Origin: Physcomitrium patens
Taxonomy: Eukaryota > Streptophyta > Bryopsida > Funariales > Funariaceae
Direction: 5' to 3'
Length of the DNA: 64,000 nucleotides
Assembly: GCF_000002425.4 (NCBI RefSeq)
Contig: NC_037270.1
Span: 4,879,304-4,943,303, forward strand
The position numbers and the translations under genes were made by a program. This document shows positions 24,975-36,519 of this stretch, piece after piece. Every line of letters starts with the position of its first letter. Position 1 is the stretch's first letter. The notes below the pieces were generated by a model. That model did no database searches and had not been told where the DNA came from. It saw nothing but the letters and a program-made list of their open reading frames with translations.

Positions 24975-25526
24975 TGTCATGGCCATAATCATGTAAGCTA
25001 ATAATTACATATAGAAATAGGTAGAAGTAAGTAAAAGTAGATAAAAGTAAATTAATTCTATAATATTTAATATTGAAGCTTCCTAGTAACTTCCTAGACA
25101 CTGCTTTGACTTCATAGGTGTCTTTAATTGACTTTTTAGATTAGAAACGTGGTCAACAAGTTGGCCATGTGCCACACATGTTGTTAGCTTGAAGATCAAG
25201 CTAACTATGTGGCCCACACATAGAAAAACTTGCCTTGTAAGTCAAGACATGTGTCCTACAAAGTCAACACATATTGGAGGTCATATAGAACGTCGCCACG
25301 TAGCCCCTAGTTAGATAGTATATATAGAGACAAGAGTGAAGGCTTCTTCACTCTTGTCAACTCCTTTCTTGCTTCTAGTCCAGGTTCAAGAGTCTTTAGT
25401 TTCTTGTCTTGTGGCAATAGCCATTCCAGTTTCTTTTTAATATATCTAGTTGTTTATATTTTGACTTATTATATCGAGATAGCCTTTTGGTGTATATTTT
25501 CCTTCATCGAGTCTTTGTCCTTGACA
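24975..25526 (+). repeat. Element A 3' LTR
   Basis: 552 bp, pairs with 19154-19705 with about 3% difference by eye. Same hairpin at 25183-25205 and TATA box near 25319. Followed by the CCATA duplication. Confidence 0.9.
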
Positions 25527-25531
25527 CCATA

Positions 25532-26590
25532 TGTCGAACAATTATGGTCTTCCATTTTTATAGATTTTATTATATTTTATATTTCAAAGTTTAAGTTCAT
25601 ATGATTTTATATTCGTAATCATAGATTGATTAACCAAAATGACACATTTTATACCATATACAAAATCTATTTCAAATAAAGTAATAACTAAGCTTTTTAT
25701 TGATAATATCTATTACTATCATAGATTGCAAAAGGATATTATATGAGACAAGGGGACTCAATTTGTACTAAGATCCTTGAGAATCCTATTTAAGTTTTTA
25801 AAGGTGGATATAAAGCTCTCTTCAGCTTTTCATCTTCAAACTGATGGACAAACAGAACAGGTGAATCAAATTTTGGAGCAATATTTGAGGTGTACCATCA
25901 ACTATCACTAAGATAATTGAACAACTCTTTTGCCATTGGTAGAGTTTGCATACAATAATTCGGTACATTTTTCTACTCAACAAACATCTTTTTTTATCAA
26001 TTATGGTTATCATCCACAACTTGATATTTTTGACTTCTAAAAAGTTGATAATCTTGTAATAGAAGGTTTAGCAAATCATTTGTCTGAGCTATATGCAACA
26101 ATGAAGACATAATTAAAGGAAGCTCAAGAACAACAAAAGATCAACGCAGATGCCTATCATAAAGAATAATCCCAATTCAATGTAGGTGACAAGGTATGGT
26201 TACTTTGTGGTAATATCAAGACTACTCGCCCTTGTGATAAGTTGGACTATGGTAGGCTGGAACCTTTTCGTATTTGTGAACAAATCAATCTTCTTCCTTA
26301 TCAATTACATCTACTAGAGTCTATGAAGATCCATTATGTATTCCATGTGTCCTTTCTTGAGCCATATAAGATAGTGAATATCTTGAGAAGAAGACAAATA
26401 CCACCTTCTTCTGTAGAAGTAAATAATAATCAAGAATTTGAGGTGGAAGAAGTCTTAGATTCAAAGCGACGTCAAAATAGGTTGAAATATCTTATTAATT
26501 GACATAGATATGATATTAGTAAATGTACATGGAAATCAAAAAAAAATATTATAAATGCAACAAAAAAGGTTGAAGCCTTTCATTGACAAC
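25532..26590 (+). pseudogene. Element B pol remnant, right part (integrase, GPF module, chromodomain)
   Basis: Continues the frame cut at 19148: integrase core around 25600-26000 with DGQTEQVNQ, then the GPF-like linker (26242-26502, LEPFRICEQIN) and a decayed chromodomain. Stops are frequent. No ORF3 follows: only about 90 bp separate the chromodomain end from the 3' LTR. Confidence 0.8.
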
Positions 26591-26678
26591 ATCTATGAAA
26601 AGCAAAATAAAAAATTGCAAAGATCCATGAAAGATGATGACAACTTCTGATGGACTCATCTCTAGAAGGGGAGATAAC

Positions 26679-27238
26679 GTCATGAACATAAATATTTATC
26701 TCAATAATTAATTATATGATTGAGTAGAAGTGAGTAAATATAGATTAATTTCATAAAGTCTTCTAGAATAGCTTCCTAAAAGCGTTATAGACCTAGTTTT
26801 GACTTTAGATGTGTTTGTATGTTAGAAACTTGGCCAACAAGTTAACCACATGTTGGTAGCTTGTAGAAAATTTTAACTCCATGTAATAGCTTAAAGAATA
26901 GGTTAACTATGTGGCACATACATAGATAACTTGTATTGCAAGTTAAGACATGTGGCTAGCAAAGTGATTATATGTTTGAGGTCTTATAGAATATCGCGAC
27001 ATAGCTCCTAGTTATTGAGTATATATAGATGCAAGAGTGAAGCCTCCTTCACTCTTGTCAATGCCTTTTTAGTCTTTAGTCTTGTTTCAAGACTTTTTAG
27101 TCTTCTTATTTTTAATAATAGCTATTTTAGTTTAATATTATATCATCTTTTGAGTGAGATTTTAATTTTCTTTAGTGACACAAGAGTGTATTGAGGATTT
27201 TTTTTCTTTGAAAGTCATGTCCTTGACATGATGTTCAA
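26679..27238 (+). repeat. Element B 3' LTR
   Basis: Pairs with 14883-15454. It begins CGTCATGAAC (TG changed to CG) and ends GTCCTTGACA, followed by TGATG. Confidence 0.8.
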
Positions 27239-27361
27239 TAGGACCTTCAACACATAATGACTTTATAAGACAAATGTCTTAGCTTACAAGGTAAGTTTTT
27301 CCATATGTATGCCATATAGTTAGATTGATCCACAAGTTACCAACGCTTGTGATATATGAAT
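27239..27361 (-). repeat. Element D 3' LTR, inner piece fused to pol
   Basis: Continues the D LTR broken at 14882 (compare 32090-32215). At about 27361 it passes abruptly into the reverse of the pol segment KIHPVFHVS. The rest of the LTR, ORF3 and chromodomain are missing, so a deletion joined LTR to pol. Confidence 0.65.
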
Positions 27362-30300
27362 TGATCTTCATAGACTTTGGTAAATATAAATAATATATGA
27401 TATGATTGACTTGTTTATAAATATGAAAAGATCCAAGCATAGGATAGTCCAACTTCTTATAAAAATAAGTAATCTTGATATCACGACAAAGTAATCATAC
27501 TTTATTAACCACATTAAATTATGGTTATTCTTTACAATAAGTATTTGTATTGATCTTTTTTCATTCTTGAACTTTCTTTAACTGTGCCTTCATTGTTGCT
27601 TGTAATCCTAGTAAATGATTGCTAAATCTTTTGCTATAGAATTATCAACTATTAAAAAATTAAAAATATTAAGTTGTGGATGATAACCATAATTGATAAA
27701 TAAATGTATTTGTTGAATTGAAAAATATATCAAATTATTGTATGTAAATTTTGCCTATGGCAAAAGAATTTTTTAATTATTTTGATGATAGTTCATAATA
27801 TATTTCAAATATTTCTCTAAAATTTAATTCATCCATTTTTTTTGCTTATCAATTTGAAGATGAAAAGCTGAAGAGAGCTTTGTATCTACCTTTAAAATCT
27901 TAAAAACGAATTTCTAAAATCTTGATACAAATTGAGTCTTCATATTTGATATAATGACCTTATAAAATCTATGATAGTAATAGATATTGTAAAGAAAAAA
28001 CTTAACTATTTCTTCATATGTGATAAATTTTGTAAATGATACAAAATGTGCCATCTTGGTAAATTAATCTACTATCATGAATATAAAATAATACAAACTT
28101 AAGATTGAAATACCTATAATAAAATCCATAGAAATAGAAGACCATAATAGTTTTGAAATAAATAATGATTGAAGAAGTCTATAAGGTCAATGACAAGGAA
28201 TTTAGATCTCAAACAAATATCATATGATTTTATAAAGTTTTAACTTCTTTTGATATTTGAGGCTACCAAAGACATTAGCTTTAGATATTAGCTTCAAAGT
28301 CTTAATATATCTACAATGTCCTACTACTAAAAAATTGTGACATATTTAAAGAACACATAAAAATACTTTTCCTTTGAGAACATATAAATAACTTTTGAAA
28401 TAGAATAGGTTGTTCTTAAACTTGAACTTAGAAATATCACGAGATTTAAAAGAAATATTCTTGATATCATATATAAGAGAATTAGAAGACATACTTAATT
28501 GAATTTACTTGACAAAGATCAAATCAACAATCAATATTGATTTTATTGCTCAAAGATGAAATAACTAAAGCTTCAAGTCAATTATTCTTTATTTATTAAA
28601 AGCTACATCTCCTTCTTTTGTTAAAAAATAAAAAATTTTAAAAAATGTATTTAACAAATCTTATTATTTTTCTACTTGAAATGTAATCTTAAAATCAAAT
28701 TTTGATAATAACATATTCTATATTACTTGGCAATAATTTAATATCTGTATTGAAATAAAATAATTAAGTTTCTTATAATATATATATACAATGAATGGTC
28801 AAGAAGTGTTTTTTAGATAATGATGCCATTTTTGGAAAGAATTTGGAATTATTAGAAGTTCTTTATAGTAAATTTTGTAGTACATCTCTGCTATTGAAAC
28901 TTTCTTAGAATAAAAACTACTTGATAGAATTTATCATATGCTTCTATTTATAACAATATAAGAGCCAAGACAAATTTTGATGCATCTGTTTCTATGAAAA
29001 ATATCTTAGAGAAGTCAACACAATACAAGATTGGTGCAAAAATAAATTCCTCCTTCAAAACATCAAACAATATTTTGGCTTCTTTACTTTATTTTAGTGT
29101 GTTTTTTCAAGTCAAATGTGTAAATGAAGCTACAACTTGAAAAAGTTCTTCATGAAGATTTTATAGTAATTGGCAAAGCCTAAAAAATATTACACATCTC
29201 TTGTTGTTCTTAAAGTCTTCTAATCTATGATAGTTTGAACCTTCTTCAAATCTATCATGAGCCTTTTATTACTAATGATGTATTCTTAGAAGTCAAATTG
29301 AGTAGTAAAGAATTTGCACTTTTTATTTTGGCATATAAATTCACATTTTAAAGTTTTGTAATACATGAAAAATATATAATTTATATTCTTTTATGTTCTT
29401 AAAGTAGATTAGAATTTTGTCTAAATAAGAGATAATAAAATCATCAAGAAATTCATAAAAAATATCATTCATGAGATTGTAAAAAGTGGTTAGTGCATTT
29501 GTGAGTCTAAAAGATATGACATTATATTTAAAATATCCATATTTAGTTTAAAAAGCAATCTTCTATTTATCTCCTTCTTTAATGTGGACCAAATTGTATG
29601 ATTTTTATAAATCTATTTTTATATATATCTTTGCTTGATTGAGTTGGTCAAAAATTTCTTAAAATAGAAATAAGTTATATCAATTCTTAATGGTGATTTT
29701 ATTAAGTCCTCAATAGTCTATGTATATTTGTAGAGATCCATTTTTTTTCTTTACAAATAAGATAGGAGTTCTTGCTTGAGATTTTGAATGGCATATGAAA
29801 TTCTTAGCCAAGTTCTTGTTACTATATTACTTTTGTGGAACCAATTCATTTTGCAATAAGTTATAAATTGGTTTGAATAGTGGTTAAGCTCTTTCTTATA
29901 AATCAATTGAACAATCATATGATCAATATTTTACAAGAATATCTATATTTTTCTTTCAAAGAACGTGTTGAAAATCTATATACTTACTAAGAATATTACT
30001 TGATGTCTTTATTCAATCAAAAATAAGTGTGGTATATATAAAAAAAGATGATTATTCTTTTGCAACATGCATAAAAGCTTTTGCATCTATTACTAAGGAT
30101 TTAGATGTACTAGACTTATGTATTTTTACTTGACTAACTAAATTTTAAATTAAACTACAAAAATAATTAAAGTTATGAAAAATTCTATCTATTTGAGGGT
30201 TATATTTTTTTAACTATGATAATCTTCAAATAATTAAGTTAAAAAGATATCTTATCATATTAAATATTATTAAACTATTATGATCTTTAATTATTACATT

Positions 30301-30479
30301 TAAAGGAATAATATCATAGATAATATCTCTAGAAGACAACAAATAACTATCTATGATTTTTATATGTAGGGGTTTAGTTTTCTTGATTAACATTATTCCT
30401 TATTTTTTGAAAAAGTCTTTATTTATAAAATAAGATTAGGTGGCTACATCTAATAAGATAAAGACTTTATGATTTTTGG

Positions 30480-30540
<61 letters not shown>

Positions 30541-31905
30541 AATAAACTAAAAGATCTGAGAAAAAAATAAGACCTTTACTATGTGATGCATATAATTTCA
30601 ATCTCATGGTTCCTATTATAGGTGGAAAAACTTGTTTTCTAAGACATTGCCTTCTTTGGCAACTTTACTCTTTATTTTTTAATTATATTATAATTTTGGA
30701 TAATATTGAGTAGTGAGCTTAGCTTCTCTACAATATTAGCACAAATCCTCTTGATGACGTTGAATATTTTTTTACTTAGTAAAAAATTTAAAATATATTC
30801 TATCAATTTTCATGGATTCTAACTTAGATGAATATGTTTTTGAAAGATTAATGGCTATCGTCATTATTTGACTTATTCCTATTTAATTAAATCTTTATTT
30901 TTATTATCATTCAAATAGTTGATTGTCGCATGGAATGGCTGAAGTAATGAATTACTATAAAGAATCTACTTTTGATATTTTTAATAACAAAATTTTAATT
31001 TTATCCTTCAATCCATATCAAAATTGATTAATAAGGGCTTTGTCATTTTAATCCATATCTCAAGCAAGGTTTTGGAATTAAGCAATATATATGGTGGTTG
31101 ATGATGATCTATATTGTAAAGATAAGAATTTAATCTCTGTTACTTTTTCTTGATTATTTTCTCTAAATGTGGCTATAAGTACTTCTAAGAATGAATTCAA
31201 ATTATAAAAGAGCCATAAATTCTTTTCTATTAAAGGTGCAAACTAAGAGATAATACTTCAAAAAAAAGTGTATCTATGAATCCAACTTAAGTAAATCTAT
31301 TGAAGTATTAAAAAAGATACAATCTTAAATAGAACTTAACTTATTATAGAAATCTTTGGAATTTTGATCTTATTCTATTAAAATTCTTAGGCATACTAAT
31401 CCTTATTTTTTTTGTGCTTATAGAAGCAAAATTTCATGAATTTGGTTGTGAGGCTGATTTACTTACTTCTTTCAAGTACACAATTTCTTAGTATAGACTC
31501 TAAACTTCTCCTATAGGTATAGAAATAGTGCATCTGTGCTTGGTATTGGTAATGCATAAAATTTTCTTTCTAACAGTGTTCACAAATTCGTGAAGATTTG
31601 TATTAGTTACAAATCTATTCTGACTTTTGCTAAGTATAACAACCATAACTTTTCTTTCTATGTCAAATAAGTTAATGAATTTAAGAGTCAAATAAGAAGA
31701 AAGTAATTGGCAACCTTTACTGTTAAATAAAAAATTCCACAAAAAGAGATGATTGGCTCTCTTTTAAAAAAAATTAGTATTAGAAAACTAAATTATTTGT
31801 TTGAAAGTAGGTAATTGGCAGCCTTTAAAACACAATAATAGAAGTAAGATAATCCACTCATTTTTAAAATAAGATAAAAATAATAAAATATCACTCTTGT
31901 CAAAT
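27362..31905 (-). pseudogene. Element D internal region: decayed pol and gag
   Basis: Read leftwards on the minus strand: gag with zinc knuckle DNA near 30690-30760, the shared gag-pol junction near 30610, protease near 30350-30480, RT about 29300-29850, RNase H about 28600-29250 and integrase about 27480-28350. The sequence is so AT-drifted that no long frame survives. A (TA)n block of about 55 bases lies at 30480-30534 inside the protease region. Confidence 0.7.
30480..30534. repeat. (TA)n microsatellite inside element D
   Basis: Uninterrupted TA run, absent from the corresponding segment of elements A and G, so it arose after insertion. Confidence 0.9.
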
Positions 31906-32395
31906 TATCAAGGATATAAATTTCAAAGAAAGAAAATTCAATATACTCTTATATCACTCAAAGATAGTAATATATTGAACTAAAATAGCTATTGTCTAAG
32001 ATAAAATAATTAAAAAAATCTTAAAATAAGACTAAAAAGGCTTCATTCTTACCTCTATATATAGTATCTAATTAAGAGATATATAGTGATGTTCTATAGA
32101 ACATCCAATATGTATTGACTTTGCTAAACAAATGTTTTAACTTACAAAGCAAGTTTTTTATATATACGCCACATAGTTGGTTTGTTCCACAAGCTATCAA
32201 TACATATAATATATAGCTAATTTGTTAATTAGATTTCTAATCTATCAATTAATTATAAATACGTATAAAATCAAAAGAGCATCCATGAAGCTTCTAAAAA
32301 GCTATTTTAGAAGATATTATAAAATTAATTTATTATTACTTATTTCTATTTAATCATATAGGTAATTATTGGAATAAATATGTATGTTTGTAACA
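31906..32395 (-). repeat. Element D 5' LTR
   Basis: About 490 bp, reading TATCAAGGATATAAATTT at its inner end and TATGTTTGTAACA at its outer end on the plus strand. It aligns with the two D 3' LTR pieces and with the reversed B and A LTRs. E RT sequence resumes directly after it. Confidence 0.75.
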
Positions 32396-33527
32396 GCTCA
32401 TACTAGAGATTTGAAATTGCATATGAAATTTTTGACTAAGTTTTCTTTAATATATTTCTTAAAATTTATCAATTCATTGTATAATAAACTATAGACTGAT
32501 TTAAATGGCAATTGAGCTCTTTCTTAAAGGTCAATTGAGCAATTATAGGAAGTATATTCTAAGAGAGTATTTATATTTTTTTTTCAAAAAAATCTTAAAA
32601 ATCTTAATATTGACTTAGAATGCCACTTGTAGTCTTTCTACTATTAAAAAAAAGTGTGGAATAAATAATATAAGGTAATCCTTCTTTTATAACATGCAAA
32701 AAAGTTCTTGCTTCTATAAATATATGTTTGGTTCTACTAGATTTATAACTTTCTACTTGAATAATAATATTCTTAGTTATATCTTCAAAAATATCATGAC
32801 TATAAAAAATCCAAACTATTCAAGGACTATATTTTTTTAGTCATAATAAATCTAACATCTTTATTTTAAAGAAAGATATAATAGTAATAAATATTATAAA
32901 CCTATTATGACTATTAAGTGCTACTTCTATAAAAAAAAATTATAGATAATATTTCTAAAAGACAAAAAATAATTAGTTATGAATTTTATATGAATATATT
33001 TAATTTTTTAAATTAAAGATATGCTATGTCTTTTAACAAATTCTTCATCTGAAAAATAAGCTCACACTCTTAAATCTAATGAAGCAAAGGCTTTGAAATA
33101 TTTAGGTTTTAAATTGATATATATTATAAAATAAAGAAAAGAAAATAAGACCTTGACTAAGTATTATACATGATTCTTATTGTATAATTCCTATTATATC
33201 CAAATAAACTTTTTTTTGAAATATTATCTTTTTTAATTAAACTTAAAGCATTGTTCTAATAAACCTAACTTATGATTTTGGAGTTGTATAGCTTTAAAAT
33301 TGAAGTTCAATTGCAAGTTGTACTTGATTGATGAATCTTCAAAATTTTGATTTTATGCCATCAAACTTTTCAAGCATGTCAATTCTTGGTTCTCTAAAGC
33401 TTGAATATTATTCTACCATATGAAGAGTAATATAATTTAGTGTAGATGTTGATGTACCTCCAATAATTTCCATATCTTCACTTCTTGCCAATCTTATTAT
33501 TGTTTGTTGTGGTAAATTGAATTAATG
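32396..33527 (-). pseudogene. Element E remnant: RT start, protease, part of gag
   Basis: Minus-strand match to the A pol and gag in reverse order: RT N-terminal region at 32396-32560, protease region to about 33180, then capsid region about 33290-33527 (INQVQLAIELQ equivalent). A deletion removes the gag segment before the zinc knuckle. It ends at the CATAG site where F inserted. Confidence 0.7.
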
Positions 33528-33532
33528 CATAG
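33528..33532. repeat. Target-site duplication CATAG (left copy) of element F
   Basis: CATAG here and at 45840-45844 flank element F. The two E flanks rejoin as one gag stretch matching element A. Confidence 0.9.
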
Positions 33533-33965
33533 TGTCACGGACACAAAATACAGACTTGAAATCTAACAAGAAGTTCAAGAAGAAGTGGCAGAAGTAGATT
33601 AAACAGATGAGTACAAGAACAACACCAGAAAGGTGAGCTAGAACTCCAAGAGATGTGTTGTCGAGACTGAAGAACCCTTCAGCCTCGACTCCTATATATA
33701 CTACTGAATAGGAAGCTTCTCGAGCTACTTCCGCTAACTAGGACGCTTCTCCAACAACTTCTACTAATTAGGAAACTTCTCGAGCAACTTCCTAGAATCT
33801 ATCAGAATATTCTAGAATCTTCTAAGAATATTATAGAACCTTCTAAGAGAATCTTTAGGGAATATTCTAAGAATCTTCTAGAACCTTCTAAAGGAATCTT
33901 TAGGGAATCTTTAGAGAATATTCTAGAAGAATATTCGAAGAATCTTCCAATGTATGTCCATGACA
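33533..33965 (-). repeat. Element F 3' LTR
   Basis: 433 bp, TGTCA...TGACA on either strand. It carries heat-shock-element-like GAAnnTTC arrays, for example 33805-33822, plus three ~30-bp tandem units and the TATA box of this family (reverse orientation near 33690). Confidence 0.9.
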
Positions 33966-34015
33966 TCACCTCCTCTTCTAACTTCGAGGTCTCCGAGAAG
34001 CAATGTTGTTATCAG

Positions 34016-34363
34016 TCAATACCAACGTAAGAAAATGAAAATCTGTCGCATCACATCCGCTATGAATTCCAATTGTTGTTCGCGAGGCAAATGATTCATC
34101 GGCCCTTGGAGCCAACGGTAGTGACCAACACCTTCAACCTCTGACCAAGCGTGGACTTCTGTGTCTTCATTGTGAAACTGTCCTCCAAACACACCTTCTG
34201 GCTGACCGTCATAGGCAGGCTCGACCTCAAATACAATTACTAGCGATCTGTTGCTCGGTATCCTCCGACGTCGTCGTGGTGCAGGCGGTTCTTCAACTCG
34301 CGATCGTCTTCGTGAGCTAGTCGCTTGAGATGACATAACAAGTGTAGTATCTTGACTATCCAT
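34016..34363 (-). CDS. Element F ORF3: conserved accessory protein (115 aa)
   Basis: Intact frame from ATG at 34363 (MDSQDTTLVMSSQ) to the stop at 34016. It has an arginine-rich N-terminal third (SSRRRSR, then APRRRRRIP), which could bind nucleic acid or act as a nuclear signal (inference). The rest carries VFEVEPAYDGQP and the motif GHYRWLQGPMNHLPREQ near the C-terminus. It is related to element A ORF3 but only in the C-terminal part. The G copy is cut short by a CAA-to-TAA change, so F holds the complete form. No membrane segment. Confidence 0.8.
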   Translation of the reverse strand: MDSQDTTLVMSSQATSSRRRSRVEEPPAPRRRRRIPSNRSLVIVFEVEPAYDGQPEGVFGGQFHNEDTEVHAWSEVEGVGHYRWLQGPMNHLPREQQLEFIADVMRQIFIFLRWY

Positions 34364-34488
34364 GTCCAAAGGCTAAAATGATGAGAGCAAACTATACTTG
34401 CTAACAAAGTTCTACACTATCGAACTATGGATTTTGGAGGTGCCCTTCCCTTTTTATGCTACTTGATGAACAAGCTTCAGCAAGAAGC

Positions 34489-35778
34489 TATCGTTGAATC
34501 AGCTTAGGTTTATGAGGATATCGTTGATGAAATTCTTGTACCTTTTTTGGCGTATTGGCAAGATTTTCGGCACGCTCCCACGTTCGTTCATTGATGTCGT
34601 ATCCACTCCAATACACTAAATACTCCAATTTTCTCCTATTACGCCGTGAATCTAGTACCTTTTCCACCTCGTATTCCTCATGGTTTTCAATTTCGATACT
34701 TGGTGGCGGACTTTATACTCTTTGGGGAAAAGCTGACTCTCGATAAGGTTCCAACAAAGACACGTGAAAGACTGGATGTACCTTCATAGTAGTTGGTAAC
34801 TCCAGACGATATGCCACCGGATTGATCTGCTTCTCGATAACAAATGGCCCTCATCTCCGATAGTCCAATTTGTCACATGGCCGCTTGGTCTTGATATTCC
34901 GTCAAAGAAGCCATACTTTACTTCCAACTTTAAAAGTAGGCGCCTCATTTCGATATTTATCTGCAGATGCCTTGTAACTCTCTTGGGCAGATTGCAATTG
35001 AAGCTTCAACGTCGCTTGAAGCTCCGATAGTTGCTTCACAAATCCTTCAGCTGCTGGGTTGTTATTTGCTGAAGAACTCAATAAATCGAGCTTGGGGTGG
35101 TATCCGTAGTTGGAGAAGAATGGTGTTTGTTGAATTGACGCATGAAGAGTGTTGTTGTATGCGAACTCAGCAAGCTGTAGATATAAAGTCCAATCATCTT
35201 GTTGATAGTTGATGCTGCATCGTAAATATTGCTCCAAAACTTGATTCACCCGCTCCGTTTGACCGTCAGTTTGAGGTTGAAAAGCCGAAGAGAGCTTAAT
35301 ATCCACCTTCAATATCTCAAAGAGGGACCTCCAAAACTTGGATACAAACTGAGTACCTCGATCCGACACGATATCATCTGGTAGGCCATGATAACGATAT
35401 ATGTTATCAAGAAAGAGTCTTGCGGTGTCTTCACTTGACGATGTTTTCTTGCAAGGCACGAATTGCGCCATCTTTGTAAATCGATCCACCACAACAAAGA
35501 TGCTGTCAAATGAATTCGATGGCGGTAGGTCAGTAATGAAGTCCATAGAAACTGAAGACCATGGTCGGTGCGGAATAGGCAATGGCTGGAGAAGTCCATA
35601 CGGACGATGTCCAGGGATCTTGGATCTTGAACAAACATCACAAGAAAGGACAAATTCCTTCACATCCTTCCACATTTGAGGCCACCAAAAATCTCGTGAA
35701 ATGAGCTCCAAAGTCTTGTTGAATCCAAAATGTCCCGCAACTGGAAAGTCGTGGCAAGATTGAAGTACTCGGAGTCAA
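34489..35778 (-). pseudogene. Element F pol, C-terminal part (integrase, GPF module, chromodomain)
   Basis: The integrase frame 35711-34902 is open and includes the WWPQMWKDV start, CDVCSRSK zinc residues, MDFITDLPPS, DRGTQFVSKFW and PQTDGQTERVNQ. After KVWLL come a TGA, a second TGA before the GPF module and a TAA before the chromodomain (YLVHWSGYDINERTWE). These three stops are shared with G. A TGA (from CGA) near 35778 lies next to the G insertion point and is private to F. Confidence 0.85.
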
Positions 35779-35783
35779 GTTGG

Positions 35784-36216
35784 TGTCATGGACATACATT
35801 GGAAAATCCTTCGAATATTCTTCCATAATATTCTCTAAAGATTCTCTAAAAATTCCTTCAGAAGGTTCTGGAAGATTCTTAGAATATTCCCTAAAGATTC
35901 TCTTAGAAGGTTCTATAATATTCTTAGAAGATTCTAGAATATTCTGATAGATTCTAGGAAGTTGCTCGAGAAGTTTCGTAATTAGTAGAAGTTGTTGGAG
36001 AAGCGTCCTAGTTAGCGGAAGTAGCTCGAGAAGCTTCCTATTCAGTAGTATATATAGGAGTCGAGGCTGAAGGGTTCTTCAGTCTCGACAACACATCTCT
36101 TGGAGTTCTAGCTCACCTTTCTGGTGTTGTTCTTGTACTCATCTGTTTAATCTAGTTCTGCCACTTCTTCTTGAATTTCTTGTTAGATTTCAAGTCTGTA
36201 TTTTGTGTCCGTGACA
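35784..36216 (+). repeat. Element G 5' LTR
   Basis: 433 bp, TGTCATGGAC...GTCCGTGACA. It contains a GAAnnTTC-type array (35861-35878), the three tandem 30-bp units and a TATATATAG box near 36048. It has an 11-bp stretch missing from the 3' LTR. Confidence 0.92.
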
Positions 36217-36239
36217 GTTTGTCGAGACTACATTTTCAC

Positions 36240-36251
36240 TGGTATCAGAGC
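36240..36251 (+). promoter_or_regulatory. Element G primer-binding site (tRNA-iMet)
   Basis: TGGTATCAGAGC is complementary to the 3' end of plant initiator tRNA-Met (12 of 12). It starts 23 nt after the LTR end, whereas most plant LTR elements have 0-5 nt. The same spacing is seen in F. Confidence 0.8.
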
Positions 36252-36519
36252 TAGTTCCTTCTTGTTAGAGAGTGGATTATCCCTCTTCTTGAAGGTGTGC
36301 TAGTGTTTTAGAGGTTGCGGATTACCCTCCTCTAAACTGATATCTCTTCTTTCTCAATATTGGAGCCTTATTCTTCTTGGAGAGAGTGGATTACCCCTCA
36401 TCTTGGAGTCTTAAGGCGTTTTAGAGGTTGCGGAGTACTCTCCTCTGAACCAATATTGTCCTCTTGTCAAAACTCTTTTTTCTTCTTTCTGAAGGTTAGT
36501 CGAAGGTTAAGACGTTAAA

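Larger units (their letters stand above)
19154..25526 (+). mobile_element. Element A: full-length chromodomain Ty3/gypsy retrotransposon inserted in B
   Basis: 6373 bp with LTRs of 552 bp each (TGTCA...TGACA), a 5-bp duplication, primer site, gag, pol, ORF3 and polypurine tract all present. It is the innermost and best preserved member of its family. The LTRs differ at about 3% of positions by eye, so it is not brand new. At least nine in-frame stops interrupt gag and pol. The pol ends in a chromodomain, so it belongs among the chromoviruses. Affinity to the Tcn1-like group reported from mosses is plausible but not tested. Confidence 0.9.
14883..27238 (+). mobile_element. Element B: Ty3/gypsy retrotransposon inserted in the D LTR
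   Basis: Plus-strand element with LTRs at 14883-15454 and 26679-27238, gag and pol in order, and a TGATG duplication. It is old: frequent stops, C-to-T type drift and an expanded (AT)n tract near the start of the 5' LTR. ORF3 is absent; the coding region runs from the chromodomain almost directly to the 3' LTR. It is itself interrupted by element A within the integrase N-terminal region (19149/25531). Confidence 0.8.
14652..32395 (-). mobile_element. Element D: Ty3/gypsy retrotransposon inserted in E
   Basis: Same family and orientation as E. Its 3' LTR (14652-14882 plus 27239-27361) and 5' LTR (31906-32395) flank a decayed pol and gag. The E sequence on both sides belongs to one RT segment, which supports insertion of D into E. 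The flanking 5-mers (ATTCT and GCTCA) have diverged, so the target duplication is not proven. D itself was split by element B at 14882/27239. Confidence 0.7.

Noticed and set aside
35401..35679. Plus-strand frames opposite the F integrase
   Set aside because: Antisense shadows; the same shadows appear opposite the G integrase because the two elements are near-identical.
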